Shown here one piece after another: positions 8,884 to 17,005 of a stretch of 64,000 bases of DNA. This DNA comes from Paenibacillus hamazuiensis. Its GTDB lineage: Bacteria > Bacillota > Bacilli > Paenibacillales > NBRC-103111. Position 1 is the first letter of the stretch. Each line of letters opens with the position of its first letter. Both the position numbers and the translations under genes were made by a program. Below the pieces are notes generated by a model, which ran no database searches, was not told where the DNA came from, and saw only the letters and a list, made by a program, of their open reading frames with translations. The stretch is from assembly GCF_023276405.1 (NCBI RefSeq), contig NZ_JALRMO010000001.1, positions 8,471,501 to 8,535,500 of the forward strand, written 5' to 3'.

Positions 8884-11800
8884 TCGCGAAACTCATACAT
8901 CGGCGCAAGGTGACGCTGCTGTTTTTCGTCATGGCGATTTTGCTCGGAGCGCTCAACATCGTGACGCTGAAACAGCGGGAAAATCCGGAAATCGACCTGA
9001 CCGTCGCTTTGGTTACGACCGTATATCCAGGCGCTTCGCCGGAAAAGGTCGAGCAGTTCGTAACCCGGCCGCTGGAGGAAAAGATTAAAGAGATGAGCGA
9101 AATCAGCGTGCTCAGCTCGACCTCGGCGGCGAACGTATCGGCGATCAACGTGGAGATCAAGCCGGACGTCGACATCAAGCGGGCGTGGGATACGCTCAGG
9201 CAGAAGGTGCAGGCGGCGGAAAGCGAGCTGCCGGACGACGCCCGCAAGCCGGTCGTCAACGACGATTTGGGGAAAATCGCCGAGCAGATTTTGCATTTTT
9301 CCGTGGAGACGCCCGGCGAGCTCGAGGCGCTTCGTCCGACGATGGAGATATGGAAAAAGCAGCTCGCCACCATTTCCGGCGTCAGCAACGTCGACATCGT
9401 CGGGCTGCCCGACCAGGAAATCGCCGTCACGCTCGATACGGAGAAGCTGGACACCCTTCATCTGCCATGGACGGTCGTCGCTCAGGCGCTGACGAACAAA
9501 CATGACCGCGTGCCTCTCGGCACCGTCGACAAGGGAGCGAAATCGTACTTTGTCGATATGCCGAGCGAATGGAAGACGCCGGAGGAGATTGCTGGCACGG
9601 ACATCGTCGGACTGCCGAACGGCATGCGACTGAAGATCGGCGATGTGGCGGACGTGAAGCTGAAGCCGGAGAAACGCGAAGTCAGCATTTTACATAACGG
9701 CAAGCCGACTGTCGACCTTGTCATCAACGCGGAGAAAGGCGCCGATATTCCGGAGCTGCAGCGGAGAATCGACGAGAAGGTCGGCGCGCTGAAAAGCCAG
9801 CTGCCGGCCGGCGTCACGATGTCATCGCTGTTCACGCAAAAGGAAAGCCTCGACCATCTGTTCAGCGATTTGGGCCGGGAGCTCTTTATCGGGATTGCCG
9901 TCGTCATCGTCGTCTGCTCGCTCGGGCTCACCTTCGGCACGTCGCTGATTGTCGCGCTGGCCATTCCGATTTCGATTACGGTCGGCTTCATCCCGGTCGC
10001 CTGGTTCGGCATCGACCTGAACCAGATTACGATCGTGGCGATCGTGATTGTGCTCGGCATTCTCGTCGACGACGCGATTGTCGTCAACGACAACATCCAG
10101 CGCCGCCTGCAGCTCGGCGATTCGCCGCAAACCGCGGCGCTCGAGGGCAGCAAAGATGTCGCCGTCTCGATTTTGACGGCGACGATATCGACGGCGGCGG
10201 CGTTTTTACCGCTCTTCTTCCTGAAGGGCAACATCGGCAGCTTCATCAGGCCGATCCCGGTCGTCATCACGCTCACGTTGGCCGCATCGATGGCGATGTC
10301 GCTGACGATCATTCCGATTTTCCGCCAGTGGGTGTCGGAGCGGCAGATGCGGCGAAAGATCAAGGCGGCCGGGACCGCTACGGAAAGCGCAGCGGGAGGG
10401 CGAGGCGCAGCCGGGGAGCGCCCGGCGCCCCGTACGGAAGCGCCCGCGCCGGGACTGCTCGGCCGGCCGATCCATCGGCTAAGCGAATTTTACAGCCGGC
10501 AAATTTACGGCTTCCTGCGCCGGCCGCTGCTCACCGCAATGGTCGCGCTGCTCGTCGGCACGAGCGCCTTCGGCCTGCTGCCGAAGCTCGGCGTGCAGTA
10601 TTTTCCGCCCGCCGAGAAAGACGAGATGCTGATCGATTTCGAGCTGCCGACCGGGCGCGTATTCGCCGAGACCGAATACACGCTGGGCAAGGCCGCAGAC
10701 TGGATGAGGCAGCAGCCGGGCGTGCTGTTCGTGTCGGCATATTCGGGCCGCACCACCCCGCGGTTTTATTACTCCGAGGACAACCGAACGGGAGTGAACA
10801 TCGGGCAGCTGTTCGTCAAGATTGACCCGAAGGTCATTCACACGAAGGAAGTAGTGGCGCCGTGGCGCGGACATCTGAAGGCGATGTTCCCGGACGATGT
10901 GAAAATTACGCCCCGCGAGCTGGAGCAGGGCCCGCCGGTCGGCGCTCCGATCGCCGTGCGCATCGGCGGCGCGGAGCTTCCGCAGCTGCGTAAAATTTCG
11001 CAGGACATTCAGGATATGCTCGCCGGAATCCAGGGGACGATCAGCATTTCCGACGATGTCGGCAAAGATTTGAGCACGATCGAGGTCATTCCCGATGCCG
11101 GGAAGCTGAATTTGTTCGGAGTCAGCGAAAAGGATTTGTCGACCACCGTACGGATCGCTACGGAAGGTCTCGACATCACGAAATATCAAAAAGGCGAAGA
11201 TGAAGTCGACGTGACGCTTTACGCCAAAGAAACGAAAAGCGATCCGCTGGAGACGATCCGCCGCATGCACGTCCCTGCTCTTCAGGGTGGTACGGTGGAG
11301 GTGCGGCAGCTCGGCGAGACGACGGCATCCGGCATGATCAAGTCGATTCAGCACCGCAATCAAACCCGCACGATCACCGTGCGCAGCTTTACGGACGGCA
11401 GGCTGCCGGACGATGTGGTCGGCGAGCTGAAGAAGCAAATGGAGAGCTACGCTATGCCCCCGGGCTACACCGTCGAGTTCGGCGGGGAAAACGAGGAGCG
11501 CAACGACGCTTTTGCCGCCATCGGCCAGCTGTCGATCGTCGTCATCATTTTGATCTACATCGTTATGGTCATGCAGTTTTATTCGCTGTCGCTTCCGCTG
11601 CTCATCCTGTCGACGGTCTATTTGGCGGCGGGCGGCGCTATTATCGGCTTGTTTATCACCGGCGCGCCGATCGGCTTCATGGCATTGATGGGTCTGGTCA
11701 GCTTATCGGGAATCGTCGTGCGCAACGGGATTATTCTGATCGAATTCATCGAACAGGCGAGAGAGCGCGGGCTCGAGCTGTACGAGGCGGTGGCGGAAGC

Positions 11801-12113
11801 GGGGAAAGCGCGGCTTCGGCCGATCCTGCTCACCATGGCGACAGCGATCGGCGGACTGCTGCCTATGACGATTATGGGCGGCAACCTGTGGAGACCGATG
11901 GGGACGACGATCATCTCCGGCCTGCTTTATTCGACGATGCTGACGCTCATCGTCGTCCCGTCGCTGTATGTCATCGTCGCCAAGTGGCGCGACCGCAGAG
12001 CGGCACGGCGCGGTGTCTCTTTGTATCATCCGGCGGCCCACGCTCCGACTCATGCCCCGGCCCATGCTTCAGCACATGTTTCGGCCCATGCCGGACCCGG
12101 GCAGAGCATGTAA
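8880..12113 (+). CDS. RND family efflux transporter (AcrB/SwrC-like)
   Basis: This 1077-residue inner-membrane proton-driven exporter belongs to the HAE1/AcrB-like group. In B. subtilis the similar SwrC (YerP) exports surfactin and gives drug resistance without a dedicated outer-membrane partner. The layout is twelve membrane segments in two halves with two large external loops. The paired aspartates of the proton relay are at about residues 397-398 (GILVDDAIVVND), and the second half carries the matching SGIVVRNGIILIEF segment. The start is a GTG at 8880 after AGGAGG, overlapping the TetR stop. The C-terminal tail is a histidine/alanine-rich string of HAPTHAPAHA-like repeats, which is odd and may bind metal or simply be low complexity. 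No membrane-fusion protein gene is adjacent. Confidence 0.93.
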   Translation: MIAKLIHRRKVTLLFFVMAILLGALNIVTLKQRENPEIDLTVALVTTVYPGASPEKVEQFVTRPLEEKIKEMSEISVLSSTSAANVSAINVEIKPDVDIKRAWDTLRQKVQAAESELPDDARKPVVNDDLGKIAEQILHFSVETPGELEALRPTMEIWKKQLATISGVSNVDIVGLPDQEIAVTLDTEKLDTLHLPWTVVAQALTNKHDRVPLGTVDKGAKSYFVDMPSEWKTPEEIAGTDIVGLPNGMRLKIGDVADVKLKPEKREVSILHNGKPTVDLVINAEKGADIPELQRRIDEKVGALKSQLPAGVTMSSLFTQKESLDHLFSDLGRELFIGIAVVIVVCSLGLTFGTSLIVALAIPISITVGFIPVAWFGIDLNQITIVAIVIVLGILVDDAIVVNDNIQRRLQLGDSPQTAALEGSKDVAVSILTATISTAAAFLPLFFLKGNIGSFIRPIPVVITLTLAASMAMSLTIIPIFRQWVSERQMRRKIKAAGTATESAAGGRGAAGERPAPRTEAPAPGLLGRPIHRLSEFYSRQIYGFLRRPLLTAMVALLVGTSAFGLLPKLGVQYFPPAEKDEMLIDFELPTGRVFAETEYTLGKAADWMRQQPGVLFVSAYSGRTTPRFYYSEDNRTGVNIGQLFVKIDPKVIHTKEVVAPWRGHLKAMFPDDVKITPRELEQGPPVGAPIAVRIGGAELPQLRKISQDIQDMLAGIQGTISISDDVGKDLSTIEVIPDAGKLNLFGVSEKDLSTTVRIATEGLDITKYQKGEDEVDVTLYAKETKSDPLETIRRMHVPALQGGTVEVRQLGETTASGMIKSIQHRNQTRTITVRSFTDGRLPDDVVGELKKQMESYAMPPGYTVEFGGENEERNDAFAAIGQLSIVVIILIYIVMVMQFYSLSLPLLILSTVYLAAGGAIIGLFITGAPIGFMALMGLVSLSGIVVRNGIILIEFIEQARERGLELYEAVAEAGKARLRPILLTMATAIGGLLPMTIMGGNLWRPMGTTIISGLLYSTMLTLIVVPSLYVIVAKWRDRRAARRGVSLYHPAAHAPTHAPAHASAHVSAHAGPGQSM

Positions 12114-12120
12114 TCCGCTT

Positions 12121-12164
12121 GAAAGCGTTCGTCCCCTCCAGGAGCGGCGCTTTCTTTTCCTTTT
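12121..12164 (+). terminator. Intrinsic terminator after the RND gene
   Basis: GAAAGCG at 12121-12127 pairs with CGCTTTC at 12148-12154, with further pairing inside the arm (CTCC/GGAG), followed by TTTTCCTTTT. It closes the tetR-RND operon. Confidence 0.8.
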
Positions 12165-12231
12165 GGAGTCATCAAATCCGGGGGTTTGCCCATATAATAA
12201 AAAATCACGGAATGGAGGCGGGTGACAACCG

Positions 12232-12474
12232 TTGCCGTCGGTTATAAACATTTTTTACATGAAAATCAACAGTATTGCCAGTAACGGATCCGTCAATATC
12301 GGGGAGTCCCTGCACAACAGCCCAACGGCGAATACGAAATCGCAGGGCTTGAACGCGTCCTACGGAGATACAGCTCCACCTCAGGCGAATATGAAAAACA
12401 TTTACATCGACCCGGATGTGAATGATATGGGCGAAGTTGCCAGCAAAGATACTGCCATTAGCTCGCAGATATGA
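12232..12474 (+). CDS. GerPA/GerPF-like spore protein, paralogue 1
   Basis: This 80-residue protein resembles the GerPA/GerPF family of small spore proteins, which help germinants pass the spore coat. Visible family features are KINSI near the N-terminus, a glycine-containing strand (SVNIGESLHNSP) and the conserved DPDVND motif near residues 60-65. The start is a TTG at 12232 with GGAGGCGGGTGA upstream; the next in-frame ATG would remove the first nine residues, which are part of the family pattern. It is followed 37 bp later by a paralogue and then an Hsp20-like gene. Expression late in sporulation from a SigK-type promoter would be expected, but I could not identify one. Confidence 0.82.
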   Translation: MPSVINIFYMKINSIASNGSVNIGESLHNSPTANTKSQGLNASYGDTAPPQANMKNIYIDPDVNDMGEVASKDTAISSQI

Positions 12475-12511
12475 TCGATTGCAGCGGGAATTGCTGAAAG
12501 GGGGCATTTAG

Positions 12512-12754
12512 ATGCCTTACCAATTTAATATTTTCAATTTTAAAGTCAACACCGTTTCGGCGAACGGCAATGTCACTTTCGGAGCGGGTCTGCAAAACAG
12601 CCATACGGCAAACGCCAAATTGATAGGAGTCAACCAGTCGTTTGGCGACATCGCCCCTGCAAGCGCGGTTTTGTTTAACAATACAATTGACCCGGATGTC
12701 AGCGATCAGGATCAAATCGCCAACCCGTCCGCACCCGTTGCCAACCAAATTTAA
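12512..12754 (+). CDS. GerPA/GerPF-like spore protein, paralogue 2
   Basis: This 80-residue protein is a clear paralogue of the gene just upstream: FNIFNFKVNTVSANGNVTFG lines up with the same N-terminal region, both proteins share HTANAK or PTANTK, and both end with a DPDV(N/S)D motif and a short QI terminus. A good ribosome site (AAAGGGGG) precedes the ATG at 12512. It probably acts in the spore coat with its neighbour. Unlike B. subtilis, where gerPA-PF is one six-gene operon, only two members are present here. Confidence 0.85.
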   Translation: MPYQFNIFNFKVNTVSANGNVTFGAGLQNSHTANAKLIGVNQSFGDIAPASAVLFNNTIDPDVSDQDQIANPSAPVANQI

Positions 12755-12776
12755 TGGATAAGGGGATGCTGCCGCG

Positions 12777-13238
12777 ATGTTCGAAATGGACAAAATCAAG
12801 GAATGGCTGGAGCTGGCGCAGCAGCATGACGAAACCGATTTTTGGCGAACGGTGCTGGAGCGCGGTACCCCCGGAGTTTCGGGCTCAAGCCAAGAGGAAG
12901 CGGAAGAGAATGACAAAATCGCAATGTTCCCGGCAGTGGATATATTTTATGAGGAGTATACGAATCTCGTGGTGATGGAGCTTCCCGGAGCTTTTAAAGA
13001 AGACGTGCAGGTGACCGTTTCGGGAAATGTTCTTACGGTCAGAGGGTTTATCAAACATCCGACCGACAGCCCCCAAACGGCTATAAAAACGGAACGTTTT
13101 TACGGGCCCTTCGAGAGGAGTATCGTGCTGCCCCAGCTCGGGGAGCCTCCGCGAATTTCCGCGCGGCTCGACAGGGGACTGCTGCTCATCCGTTATCCGC
13201 GTGCTCTCTATAAGGAAGAATGGATCGATATCGGCTAG
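12777..13238 (+). CDS. Hsp20/alpha-crystallin-like protein, probable spore-associated
   Basis: This 153-residue protein has an alpha-crystallin-like beta-sandwich from about residue 50: PAVDIFYEEYTNLVVMELPG, then VTVSGNVLTVRG, then a GPFERSIVLP strand and a late IRYPR strand in place of the usual IPK. The domain is therefore divergent. The first 45 residues are acidic and helical (EMDKIKEWLELAQQHDE). It starts 22 bp after the GerPA/PF-like gene, with AAGGGGAT upstream, so it is likely co-expressed. Small heat-shock-like proteins such as CotM and CotP occur in Bacillus spore coats, which supports a spore role; a general chaperone is the alternative. Confidence 0.8.
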   Translation: MFEMDKIKEWLELAQQHDETDFWRTVLERGTPGVSGSSQEEAEENDKIAMFPAVDIFYEEYTNLVVMELPGAFKEDVQVTVSGNVLTVRGFIKHPTDSPQTAIKTERFYGPFERSIVLPQLGEPPRISARLDRGLLLIRYPRALYKEEWIDIG

Positions 13239-13342
13239 CGGCCGAGCATCGAATATACGTGTGGGTTCGACCTGCTTCCTTGCCCTTGGACATAGCATCA
13301 AGTATACTAGGAATAATATGACTTTTTGCTGGGAGGCAGGTT

Positions 13343-13768
13343 ATGAATCAAGTTTTTTTATTTTTGCATATACTTGGAGCTATCATGATGGGGTTTTACT
13401 TGCTGCTCCCCTTCTTGGCGGCCCGCATTGGGGCGCTAAGCGGACAAGCCCAGTTCGGATTTCTGCACGTGCTGTTTGCCGCGAACCGGGTCGGCCAGCT
13501 GGCGCTGGTTATCGAGCTGCTGACCGGCGGCTACATGGTCGGCAAAGCACATTATCCCGTCGCCTGGATGATTGCAGCCGTTGTTTTGCTGCTGGCGCTC
13601 GGCGCCATTACCGGCGTGCTCGGCAAAAACATGCGTCTCGCGCTGAATGACAGCTCCGGCCGCGACATCGCGGGCAAGCTCGGGAAAATCCGCTCGCTTA
13701 GCAACTTGACCGGAGTGCTGTTTCTGCTGATCGTCTTCATCATGAACTTTCCGAATTTGTTCGCATAG
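13343..13768 (+). CDS. Small four-helix integral membrane protein, function unknown
   Basis: This 141-residue protein has four hydrophobic segments (about residues 3-25, 45-67, 73-95 and 118-140) and few charged loops. GGGAGGCAGG precedes the ATG at 13343. I do not recognise the family with confidence; it resembles DUF2269-like predicted membrane proteins in size and layout, with histidine and glycine in the first helix (LHILGAIMMGFY). It stands alone, followed by a strong terminator, and neighbours give no hint of function. Confidence 0.8.
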   Translation: MNQVFLFLHILGAIMMGFYLLLPFLAARIGALSGQAQFGFLHVLFAANRVGQLALVIELLTGGYMVGKAHYPVAWMIAAVVLLLALGAITGVLGKNMRLALNDSSGRDIAGKLGKIRSLSNLTGVLFLLIVFIMNFPNLFA

Positions 13769-13780
13769 AAACGTATAGGA

Positions 13781-13818
13781 AAAAGAGCCTTGGCCGAGCC
13801 TGATGCCAAGGCTCTTTT
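13781..13818. terminator. Strong bidirectional terminator
   Basis: AAAAGAGCCTTGGC at 13781-13794 is the exact reverse complement of GCCAAGGCTCTTTT at 13805-13818. A T-run is present on both strands, so it can stop transcription from the membrane protein gene and also leftward transcripts. Confidence 0.9.
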
Positions 13819-13943
13819 CTGCGCGTGCGAATCCCGGCTGTTCGTTAAGGTGCCGTAAGGCGCCGGGCCATCCCGCCGGTGCCGCGAGTTAGGCTGCGAT
13901 TTTGGCCAATGCTTTAGGCGGTTGAAGGTGTGCAAGGACGATA

Positions 13944-14160
13944 TGAGGGCGCATAAGGGAAGATAAGGACGGAAAAGGGGAATGAAGCCCATAAGGGCAG
14001 ATAGGCCACAAAGACGGACGAAGGCCATAAGGGCGGATGAAGCCCATAAGGCAGATAAGGGCGAATAAAGGCGCATAAGGGCGAAGGCCATAAGGGCGCA
14101 CAAAGGCGCACCAAGGCGCATAAGGGCGAAGACATAAGGGCGCACAAAGGCGCAGGAAGA
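13944..14160. repeat. Degenerate tandem repeat of about 10 bp
   Basis: About 215 bp are built from variants of CATAAGGGCG, CACAAAGGCG and GATAAGGGCG, roughly 20 copies with an uneven period near 10. Antisense translation gives only low-complexity PLCALM-like strings with no ribosome binding site, so I do not call a gene. It abuts the composite repeat at 14164-14353. The rest of the 13819-14540 gap (14354-14540) is GC-rich with no recognisable feature. Confidence 0.8.
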
Positions 14161-14163
14161 GCA

Positions 14164-14353
14164 AATAAGCGCAATTTCTTGGATTATTGTTCAGGTTTAT
14201 CCCTTTTCCGAATCAATAAACGTAAAAACTTGTACTAATTCTCCGGATAATGCCCGAATCCGGCCGAAAGTCCACCAATAAACCAAGTAATTGGGATTAT
14301 TTGTACAAAATGGTGCGAATCGAGCGGGGATAAACCAAGTGTTTGCGCTTATT
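14164..14353. repeat. Composite four-unit repeat, family B
   Basis: Two forward units of about 25 nt start at 14164 and 14215 (AATAAGCGCAA...CTTGG.TTATT) and two reverse units start at 14277 and 14329 (ATAAACCAAGT...TTATT). The outer pair and inner pair are inverted repeats of each other. Start spacing is 51, 62 and 52 nt, nearly identical to the family A elements although the unit sequence differs. No reading frame or transposase is seen. Confidence 0.82.
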
Positions 14354-14540
14354 TGCCGAAGCTGCCGTTTTCGACCACGGCCCCCGGATGGACTTACCGA
14401 TGATGGTGCCCGGAGCGATCCCGCTGCGGGACCCCGCGCCCTGACCGCAACACTTAGGGGGCCGAGACCGGCACCGGCCCTGTCTGCCGCCCCGCCCGCC
14501 TCGCTTCGCTCCGCTTAACGGTCTGTCGGAGGACTGCCCG

Positions 14541-15128
14541 TCAGTCCGACAGCTCGTCGAGCGTTTTCTCCAGGCTTGGCGCCATATGTCGAAGGAAATA
14601 GTCGACCTCGGGCATGTCGAGCCGCTGAATCGACTGCTCGAGCTGCTTTTTCGCGACGCCGAACTCGCGGTTGCCGGCAGACAGCTCGGTCACGCATTTC
14701 AAATACGCGTCAAGCAGATCCGCCGCCTTGACATATATGGCATAGTCGACATCGACCTTTTTGCCGTCGATCAGCGGCTCATATACGGTCCGCAGCGGCT
14801 CCGGAATCATCTGCAGCAGACGTCCTGCCGCCATCTGCTCGATCTCGCGGAAGTTGGCGAGAATGTCCGGATTATGGTGCTTGACCGGCGTCGGAATGTC
14901 ACCGGTGAACACTTCAGTCACGTCGTGAAACAGCGCGATGGAGACGGCTTTATCGGTCGGCACCTGCTTGCCGAACACCTCATTGGCGATCGTACAGAGC
15001 ACGTGGGTGAGCAGTGCGACGTGAAACGAATGCTCTGCGACGTTTTCGCGGACGACGTTGCGCATCAGGCTCCAGCGTTCGATGAAACGCATACGGTACA
15101 TATAAGCAAAAAAATGACTGTCCATCAC
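14541..15128 (-). CDS. YfbR-type 5'-deoxynucleotidase (HD domain)
   Basis: This 195-residue HD-domain phosphohydrolase resembles E. coli YfbR, which removes the phosphate from deoxyribonucleoside 5'-monophosphates. The metal ligands of the HD fold are visible: the HSF histidine in ENVAEHSFHVA, HD in ALFHDVTEVFTGDIPTPVKH, and a downstream aspartate in KAADLLDAYLKC. The MxxSHFF N-terminus and YLKCVTELSAGN.EF segment match the family along its whole length. The start is either GTG at 15128 or the ATG at 15125; AGAGG fits both. It stands alone, leftward. A role in dNTP pool balance is inferred from the family. Confidence 0.9.
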   Translation of the reverse strand: MMDSHFFAYMYRMRFIERWSLMRNVVRENVAEHSFHVALLTHVLCTIANEVFGKQVPTDKAVSIALFHDVTEVFTGDIPTPVKHHNPDILANFREIEQMAAGRLLQMIPEPLRTVYEPLIDGKKVDVDYAIYVKAADLLDAYLKCVTELSAGNREFGVAKKQLEQSIQRLDMPEVDYFLRHMAPSLEKTLDELSD

Positions 15129-15210
15129 GATTTTCCTCTTTCCTTGATTCTTCCTGGCGACCGTCGTCCCGGATGCCAGCGGCAGCCCTAATTCTACGCC
15201 AGATCGCGCA

Positions 15211-15258
15211 AAAAAAGCAACCGGCCGCCGGACTCGTCAGCGAGGCCGATGGCCGGTT
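15211..15258 (-). terminator. Terminator for leftward transcripts
   Basis: AACCGGCC at 15219-15226 pairs with GGCCGGTT at 15251-15258, and on the minus strand the stem is followed by a run of seven T. It probably ends the polysaccharide deacetylase transcript before the YfbR gene. Confidence 0.65.
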
Positions 15259-15387
15259 TTCATCTGAGCGGAAGTTTTCCGTCTGCACGGTCTACTCTTG
15301 CACAATGTTGCCAGGTAGTGTATCCGCGCGGAAACATAGGTTACCCGATGGCGATGGGACTTCCAAAGAGACTGAACTTTAAAAAAA

Positions 15388-15573
15388 TAAAGGAACTCAC
15401 GTTCGCTATCTTCAGGTTAACGAGCACATCTGAACATATAGAGGAACTGAGATTCGCTAAATCGGCGAAAATGACGTGTGGATCGGAAAAAACACGCAAA
15501 TAGCGCACCACAGCTCCCCTAATCTCGCCGAACGGCTCGATTTAACCCTTTTAGCGCACTGCGGTTCCTTTAT
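15388..15573 (+). repeat. Composite four-unit repeat, family A, copy 3
   Basis: Forward units lie at 15388-15409 and 15439-15460, reverse units at 15501-15522 and 15552-15573; starts are 51, 62 and 51 nt apart. The outermost units read TAAAGGAACT... and ...GGTTCCTTTAT. It sits in the 521-bp gap between the YfbR gene and the deacetylase gene, just downstream of the latter. No other feature was seen in 15259-15387. Confidence 0.87.
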
Positions 15574-15649
15574 GAGCCTCCCGAGACCCGCTCACCTTGC
15601 GCCTGCAATAGGCGTCCTGTGCGGCGGCGCCTCCAACTTATGCGCCGCC

Positions 15650-16795
15650 TTACTTCACGACCGGACTTTGCTGAACGGAGTAGCTCTGCACGTTCGGGTT
15701 GTACACGAGATTGACTCCGAGCAGCTTTTGCAAATCGTCCAGCCCGATCATCGCTTTATTACTTTTCAAAAGCAGCGGCTTTTGCAGCGTGGTCGTCTCA
15801 CTTCCGGATGTCATCTGGTTCGAGCCGATTTTGCCGGTCCACGTTTTGCCCCGGAACTGCAGCGTTACGCCGCCCCCCTTGTCGGTGGTCGCTTTGCCGC
15901 CGAGCTGGGACATGACGGCCGCAGCGTCCGCATCGTTGTAAGGATGGTTCACGGCAACCACGCGCCGGAGGATCGAATTGTGCAGCCCTTCGGGCGTAAT
16001 CGCGCTGTTGCCGGCGTTGATGCGCGGGACCTGCATCGGGTCGAGGCGGCGCGTCGCCATTTCCGGCACGATCGTAAACCCGAATTTGACGCCGCCCTGC
16101 TTCACATAATCAAGCGACAGCTTGTCGTAAATGCCGTACGGGTAAGCGTAGGAATCGACCGGCTCGGAATACAGCTCGCTCAGCTTGGACAAGCACATTT
16201 GCGTGTCGCTGATGACACGCTGCTTGTATTGCTCCGGCGTTTCCGGCTGGCCGTTTACGATCATACGGCCGACGAGCGTGGCGCTTCCGTCCGGCAGCCG
16301 GTTATGGAACGAATTCGTATGGCACTGGGCGTCGATGAAATTGGTATCGTGCGTCATTTCGATAATTTCGTCGCGCGACAGCGAAGGGATATAGCTGGCC
16401 AGCGGGTTTTCCAGATCGCCGGTAATGACGAAATTGACGGCAGGGATGCGCATGCTTTTCAAAATCGGATACGCATTCAGATAGAAGCTTTCGTAGCCGT
16501 CGTCGAACGTAACGAGCACCGCATTGTTCGGCACGCTGGAGCCTTCCATAAACATCTTGAACTGCTTCAGCGTAATGAACTGATATCCTTTGTTTCGCAA
16601 ATAAGTCAGCTGGTCCTTGAACAGCTTGGTCGTGATCGTGCCGGAGCTTTGCGCATAGTCGTCGACGTGATGGTACATGATGACGGCGACCTGATCCTTG
16701 TACAGCACGTTCGATTTGGCCGCATTCAGCGAAGGTACGAGGATGCTGAGGCCGATGACAACAAGCAAAACGGCCTTTATGATGAGCTTGGGCAT
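15650..16795 (-). CDS. Secreted polysaccharide deacetylase with C-terminal copper-amine-oxidase-N-like domain
   Basis: This 381-residue exported protein has a signal peptide or anchor near residues 5-25 and a NodB-type deacetylase domain from about residue 35 to 270. Motif 1 is VTFDDGYES and motif 2 would be the HTNSFHN region, with a catalytic-base aspartate and metal-binding histidines; YAYPYGIYD matches motif 3. It probably removes acetyl groups from peptidoglycan or another cell-surface glycan. The last 60 residues (LLLKSNKAMIGLDDLQKLLG) resemble the copper amine oxidase N-terminal-like repeat common in Paenibacillus wall proteins. AAGGAG precedes the ATG at 16795. No partner genes adjoin it. 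Confidence 0.88.
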   Translation of the reverse strand: MPKLIIKAVLLVVIGLSILVPSLNAAKSNVLYKDQVAVIMYHHVDDYAQSSGTITTKLFKDQLTYLRNKGYQFITLKQFKMFMEGSSVPNNAVLVTFDDGYESFYLNAYPILKSMRIPAVNFVITGDLENPLASYIPSLSRDEIIEMTHDTNFIDAQCHTNSFHNRLPDGSATLVGRMIVNGQPETPEQYKQRVISDTQMCLSKLSELYSEPVDSYAYPYGIYDKLSLDYVKQGGVKFGFTIVPEMATRRLDPMQVPRINAGNSAITPEGLHNSILRRVVAVNHPYNDADAAAVMSQLGGKATTDKGGGVTLQFRGKTWTGKIGSNQMTSGSETTTLQKPLLLKSNKAMIGLDDLQKLLGVNLVYNPNVQSYSVQQSPVVK

Positions 16796-17005
16796 GTAGT
16801 TCTTTACTCCTTGCTGGGTGTAGTCGCATTTTCCTGAGTCGTGTTAATCTTTATTCGCGAATGCGTCCTGAAATTCCTGCTTCGGACGGTTGAAACCGGC
16901 GATGAAAATGCAGGTAAACCGCGCTGAAACACTTCGAACCTGATCTTACTTATGTTATTATATAGATATGCCTCTTTTATAGAAACGAAAGGAGAAACCA
17001 AACTC

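Noticed and set aside
13944-14160. CRISPR array
   Set aside because: The units are about 10 bp, contiguous and without unique spacers, and no cas genes are present.
15476-16837. 453-residue rightward frame
   Set aside because: Antisense to the polysaccharide deacetylase and starting inside a composite repeat; no family features.
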